Assembly: GCA_016779585.1 (NCBI GenBank)
Contig: JADHNI010000037.1
Span: 1-34,923, forward strand
DNA from: Pseudomonadales bacterium
Lineage (GTDB): Bacteria; Pseudomonadota; Gammaproteobacteria; Pseudomonadales; Azotimanducaceae
DNA: 34,923 nucleotides
Reading direction: 5' to 3'
Shown: positions 31,672 to 34,923 of the stretch, one piece after another
Numbering within the stretch: the stretch's first letter is position 1
Layout of the letters: the number at the start of each line of letters is the position of its first letter
Translations under genes and position numbers: made by a program
The notes under the pieces: model-generated
Databases searched by the model: none
The model's input: only the letters and a program-made list of their open reading frames with translations
What the model was told of the DNA's origin: nothing

Positions 31672-32527
31672 CCTGGTACAGGTGAACGTCTGTCTGCGGG
31701 AACGGGATTGAGATTCCGTTGTCATCAAACGCAAGTTTGCCGTTTTCCACCAGGTCAAAATACACACCCCAGTAATCCGCGGCATTCACCCAGGAACGGG
31801 TCGTGATATCCACCGAACTGTCACCCAGGTTCGAGATGACGATCTGCGGTTCCGGATCCTTGAGAATTCGCTCATCCGCCTCGATGAGGTCCGACAACAC
31901 CTGCTTCGCTTTCTTCAGGTCGTCGTCATATCCAATACCAAACACAATGTCGACTCGTCGCGTGTCCTGCGTCGAGAAATTGGTGATAGCCCCATTGGAA
32001 ACAGCGCCATTGGGCACGATGATCGTTTTGTTGTCCGGCGTGGTCAGGACAGTGCTGAAAATTTCAATTCGCTTCACGACTCCGGCGACACCAGCCGCAT
32101 CGATAAAGTCGCCCACCTTGTAGGGGCGAAAGATAAGGATCAGCACACCACCGGCAAAATTGGCCAGCGAACCCTGTAGCGCCAGACCCACAGCCAGGCC
32201 GGCAGCACCGAGAACCGCGATAAAGGAGGTGGTTTCAATACCTACCATCGAGGCGACACTGATCACCAGCAGCACTTTAAGGCCAATACTGATCATGCTG
32301 TTCAGGAACGACCGCAGGGTTGTCTCCATACCGCTGCGCTCGAAACCCGCGTCGACGCCGCGGCAGACAGCACCAATAACCCAAAGACCGACAAACAGTG
32401 TGACCAGGGCAAGCGCCAACGGTGGGCCATAGGTCAAAGCCATCTCCATCATCAGGCCGGCATACTCATTCGCCTGCTCAATATTGGGAATCTCCATTTG
32501 AGGTAGTTCTACCGCAGTTTCTTCCAT
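31658..32527 (-). CDS. mscS: Small-conductance mechanosensitive channel (MscS family)
   Basis: A 289-residue inner-membrane channel opened by membrane tension to release solutes. Three membrane spans: about 31-57, 73-98 and the pore helix 101-130 with the Gly/Ala pattern AAGLAVGLALQGSLANFAGG. The beta-domain follows with YKVGDFIDAAGVAGVVKRI, and PNGAVSNGAITNFS. Length matches E. coli MscS (286). The C-terminal alpha/beta domain ends YQEKSA. ATG 32527 has TAGGAAG upstream. It is divergent from uxaC, with a palindrome between, and its 3' end meets acr3's terminator. Confidence 0.93.
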   Translation of the reverse strand: MEETAVELPQMEIPNIEQANEYAGLMMEMALTYGPPLALALVTLFVGLWVIGAVCRGVDAGFERSGMETTLRSFLNSMISIGLKVLLVISVASMVGIETTSFIAVLGAAGLAVGLALQGSLANFAGGVLILIFRPYKVGDFIDAAGVAGVVKRIEIFSTVLTTPDNKTIIVPNGAVSNGAITNFSTQDTRRVDIVFGIGYDDDLKKAKQVLSDLIEADERILKDPEPQIVISNLGDSSVDITTRSWVNAADYWGVYFDLVENGKLAFDDNGISIPFPQTDVHLYQEKSA

Positions 32528-32557
32528 CGTTGTTCTTCCTAGTTCAAGACTGATATT

Positions 32558-32573
32558 GCTGCAATAATGCAGC
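32558..32573. repeat. Palindrome between mscS and uxaC
   Basis: GCTGCA-ATAA-TGCAGC, 6-bp arms. On the plus strand TTGCTG (32556-32561) could be a -35, with TTAAAG 17 nt later as a weak -10, so the palindrome would lie in the promoter spacer of uxaC. Candidate operator; no regulator is identified. Confidence 0.4.
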
Positions 32574-32621
32574 CGCGATTAAAGGCATGAAACCGCCTGA
32601 AAGTGTGAGGATGATGTAAAC

Positions 32622-34007
32622 ATGACGCGATCGTTTATCCACGAGAACTTTCTGCTGACGAGCGGCGCCGCTGAGCGGCTATATCACGACTATGCCTCAG
32701 GGTGCCCGATACACGACTATCATTCGCACCTGGATCCTTTAAGGCTTCGAGACAATACACCTTTTAAAAACCTTACCGAAATCTGGCTGGACGGCGACCA
32801 CTACAAGTGGCGGGCGATGCGCGCGGCCGGCATTGAAGAAAGCCTGATTACCGGTGATGCCACCCCCCGTGACAGGTTTCTTGCCTGGGCCACGGTGGTT
32901 CCAAAAACCCTGGGCAACCCCCTGTATCACTGGACCCACATGGAACTGGCCAGGCCATTCGGCATCAACGAGTTGCTGGGACCCGACAACGCCAGCGACA
33001 TCTACGACGAATGCAGTGGGATGCTGCAGTCAGACGCATTCAAGCCACGAGGTTTGTTACAGAACTGGCAGGTGAAAACCGCCTGCTCCACCGATGACCC
33101 GCTGGACGATATCGCTGTGCACAAGGCTGCCAGTGATGGCGATCTTTCGGTCAGACCCACTTTTCGACCTGATGCGGCTTTTGGGCTGAGCGGGGAGGAT
33201 GATCTGCGACACTGGATATCTCGGCTACGGGCACCTGTTCAATCATTCAAGGAACTGGTTGGCGCCCTGCGGGAGCGGGCAGACAGGTTTCATGACGCGG
33301 GTTGCAGGGCGTCCGATCATGGGCTGCTGCAGATGTTCGATCACCAGTTCGACAAAGATGTTGCCGCAACTGCATTGACGCGCCTGCTTGCAGGCAAGTC
33401 AGTGACATCCAGGGAGATGTCACATTACCGGAGCAGACTGCTGCTCGAGCTTTGTAACATCTATTACGAAAAGGGTTGGGTACAACAATTTCACCTGGGC
33501 GCGCTGCGCAACGCAAACAGTCGAAACTATCGAGCGCTGGGCCCTGACACCGGCTTTGACACCATCGGAACGAAAAGGCAGGTCGAGAAATTGAGTGCGT
33601 TTCTCGATCGACTGGACAGCAAAGGTCATCTCGCCAAAACCATCATCTACAACCTCAACCCGACCGACAATGATGCAATAGCCGCGCTCACAGGTGTGTT
33701 CCAGGGAGCAGGCATCGCCGGGAAGATACAGTTCGGTTCTGCCTGGTGGTTCAATGACCAGAAGACCGGCATCGAGCGCCAACTGAACAGTCTGGCAAAC
33801 ATGGGACTGCTCAGCCTTTTCGTTGGCATGGTCACTGATTCACGCAGTTTCCTGTCGTTTTCCAGGCACGAGTATTTCAGAAGGGTTCTCTGCAATTTCC
33901 TTGGTGAGCAGATTACTCGAGGTGAGATCCCGGAAGACTATGAGCTTGTGGGGAACATGGTGATGGATATCTGCTATCGCAATACAGAACAGCTCTTTGA
34001 TTTTTAG
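32622..34007 (+). CDS. uxaC: Glucuronate/uronate isomerase
   Basis: A 461-residue cytosolic amidohydrolase-fold enzyme converting D-glucuronate to D-fructuronate (and D-galacturonate to tagaturonate). The opening ENFLLTSGAAERLYHDYASGCPIHDYHSHLDP contains the metal-type H-x-H (HDYHSH), in shorter pieces IHDYHSHLDP. WKWR-like HYKWRAMRAAGI, DEPSDD-type TDDPLDD, QFHLGALRNAN and the closing SRSFLSFSRHEYFRRVLCN are characteristic. Length fits (E. coli 470). ATG 32622 has GAGGATG upstream. No other hexuronate genes (uxuA/uxuB, kdgK) are seen, so it may be an isolated catabolic gene or work with distant partners. Confidence 0.95.
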   Translation: MTRSFIHENFLLTSGAAERLYHDYASGCPIHDYHSHLDPLRLRDNTPFKNLTEIWLDGDHYKWRAMRAAGIEESLITGDATPRDRFLAWATVVPKTLGNPLYHWTHMELARPFGINELLGPDNASDIYDECSGMLQSDAFKPRGLLQNWQVKTACSTDDPLDDIAVHKAASDGDLSVRPTFRPDAAFGLSGEDDLRHWISRLRAPVQSFKELVGALRERADRFHDAGCRASDHGLLQMFDHQFDKDVAATALTRLLAGKSVTSREMSHYRSRLLLELCNIYYEKGWVQQFHLGALRNANSRNYRALGPDTGFDTIGTKRQVEKLSAFLDRLDSKGHLAKTIIYNLNPTDNDAIAALTGVFQGAGIAGKIQFGSAWWFNDQKTGIERQLNSLANMGLLSLFVGMVTDSRSFLSFSRHEYFRRVLCNFLGEQITRGEIPEDYELVGNMVMDICYRNTEQLFDF

Positions 34008-34051
34008 ACCACCAGTTGTGAAGATAATCCGACTTACGAAAGGATCCACGT

Positions 34052-34923
34052 ATGTCTTCTGACAATCCTGACATCTACCCGAGCCAGGAACAGGCATTAA
34101 TCGGCAAGCTCAGGAAAAACATAGAGAGTGTCATCCGCAGCAACAACCAGAGCATCAAATGGTTGCTGACATCCTTTTTTTCAGGCGGCCATGTGCTGCT
34201 CGAAGATTTCCCAGGCACGGGGAAAACCACGCTGGCAAAGGTGCTGGCAGGCTCCATTGACGCAACGTTCAAGCGTATTCAGTTCACCCCGGATCTCCTG
34301 CCCTCAGATATCCTCGGCGTGTCAATCTATGACCAGCAGACACAGGACTTCCGTTTCCGTGAGGGTCCGATCTTTACCCAGATCCTGCTGGCAGATGAAA
34401 TCAACCGGGCTTCCCCAAGAACACAGTCCGCGCTCCTGGAGGCCATGGCAGAACAGCAGGTCAGCATCGAAGGCGAAAGTTTCGCCATGGATGAGCTGTT
34501 TTTCGTGATCGCGACCCAGAACCCGGTCGAGTTTCATGGCACCTATCCGCTGCCGGAAGCACAGATGGATCGCTTCGCCATGTCATTCAAACTCGGCTAC
34601 GTTTCGCCTGAGGACGAAGTGAAGATTCTCGATTCGCAGAGACATGATCACCCCATTGATCATCTTCAGGCCTGTATCAGTACGCAGGATATCCGCCAGA
34701 TTCGGCAGGCGGTTGCAAACGTCAGGATTTCCGATGAATTGAAACGCTACATTGTCGACCTGGTGGTTGCTACCCGCGGCGCCCAGGGTGTTGCCATGGG
34801 TGCAAGTCCACGTGCCGGTATAACACTGATGAAAGCCTCACAGGCTCTCTCACTGATTCAGGGGGCAGAGTTCGTCACGCCCGACGTCATCCAGGAGCTG
34901 GCCGTACCAACCATCGCACATAG
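34052..34923 (+). CDS. MoxR-type AAA ATPase (3' end beyond right edge)
   Basis: 290 residues visible of an AAA+ chaperone. Walker A FPGTGKTTLAK (about 51-61), Walker B LLADEINRASPRTQSALLEAMAE, sensor 1 ATQNPVEFHGTYPLPEAQMDRF, and sensor 2 region GASPRAGITLMKASQAL. This is the MoxR group, usually paired with DUF58 and von-Willebrand-type proteins and thought to assist metal-centre or complex assembly; such genes would be expected to the right. ATG 34052 has AAAGGA 7 nt upstream. The frame is open to the last base. It is 44 nt downstream of uxaC. Confidence 0.93.
   Translation, partial: MSSDNPDIYPSQEQALIGKLRKNIESVIRSNNQSIKWLLTSFFSGGHVLLEDFPGTGKTTLAKVLAGSIDATFKRIQFTPDLLPSDILGVSIYDQQTQDFRFREGPIFTQILLADEINRASPRTQSALLEAMAEQQVSIEGESFAMDELFFVIATQNPVEFHGTYPLPEAQMDRFAMSFKLGYVSPEDEVKILDSQRHDHPIDHLQACISTQDIRQIRQAVANVRISDELKRYIVDLVVATRGAQGVAMGASPRAGITLMKASQALSLIQGAEFVTPDVIQELAVPTIAH

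Noticed and set aside
1..34923. Prophage, insertion sequence, CRISPR or toxin-antitoxin locus
   Set aside because: No integrase, transposase, terminal repeats, regularly spaced repeats or paired toxin-antitoxin genes seen on either strand.

Overview
The window looks like ordinary chromosome from a free-living, respiring gammaproteobacterium. Evidence for this is a four-cysteine Fnr, a Cox15-type haem A synthase, Mpl peptidoglycan recycling, GTG/TTG starts with good Shine-Dalgarno sequences, and tight operons with 4-bp overlaps. I cannot name the genus. I see no tRNA, rRNA, insertion sequence, integrase or CRISPR array. About 36 genes fill nearly all of the sequence, and no gap exceeds about 150 bases.

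Layout. 1-3293: a pyrophosphate-dependent phosphofructokinase (cut by the left edge) lies behind a YbdK-type carboxylate-amine ligase, divergent from a succinylglutamate desuccinylase/aspartoacylase-type metalloenzyme. 3307-5753: a stress cluster has two universal stress proteins divergent from two Hsp20 chaperones. The usp side carries an Fnr-type class II promoter and the hsp20 side a sigma-32-type promoter. 5786-8538: ctaA and nadE form an operon. 8691-9987: fnr, a 37-residue membrane peptide that meets fnr tail to tail, and a degenerate receiver-like protein behind a second Fnr box. 10040-14214: acyl-CoA dehydrogenase, a deazaflavin-dependent-nitroreductase-fold protein, a DsbA-family protein, an MFS exporter and an unknown membrane protein. 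14232-18955: mpl, a DUF2161 putative nuclease, and a large hybrid histidine kinase. 19009-22170: argS, folA and a nitronate-monooxygenase-like protein. 22155-24700 (minus): ECF sigma factor, zinc-finger anti-sigma factor and a subtilisin-like lipoprotein, with every junction overlapping. 24760-27885: Sel1/SPOR protein, XRE/MmyB-type regulator, DUF3667 membrane protein and M15 peptidase. 27889-29330 (minus): CMD-family protein then ferredoxin-NADP reductase. 29431-34923: beta-lactamase-fold hydrolase, Acr3 arsenite exporter, MscS channel, uxaC and a MoxR-type AAA ATPase cut by the right edge.

Two systems deserve attention. (1) A local oxygen-response circuit: fnr is flanked by two TGA-N6-TCA boxes, at 4711-4724 and 9588-9601. 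Each is followed after exactly 22 nt by a good -10 hexamer, which is the geometry of an Fnr class II (-41.5) promoter. They point at the usp pair and at the uncharacterised receiver-like gene. (2) The sigma/anti-sigma/S8-protease operon: the anti-sigma factor's extracytoplasmic domain looks similar in layout to the propeptide-like N-domain of the protease next door, and the protease lacks the usual oxyanion-hole Asn. This could be a self-contained envelope-sensing module in which protease and anti-sigma communicate. Both are inferences from sequence reading only.
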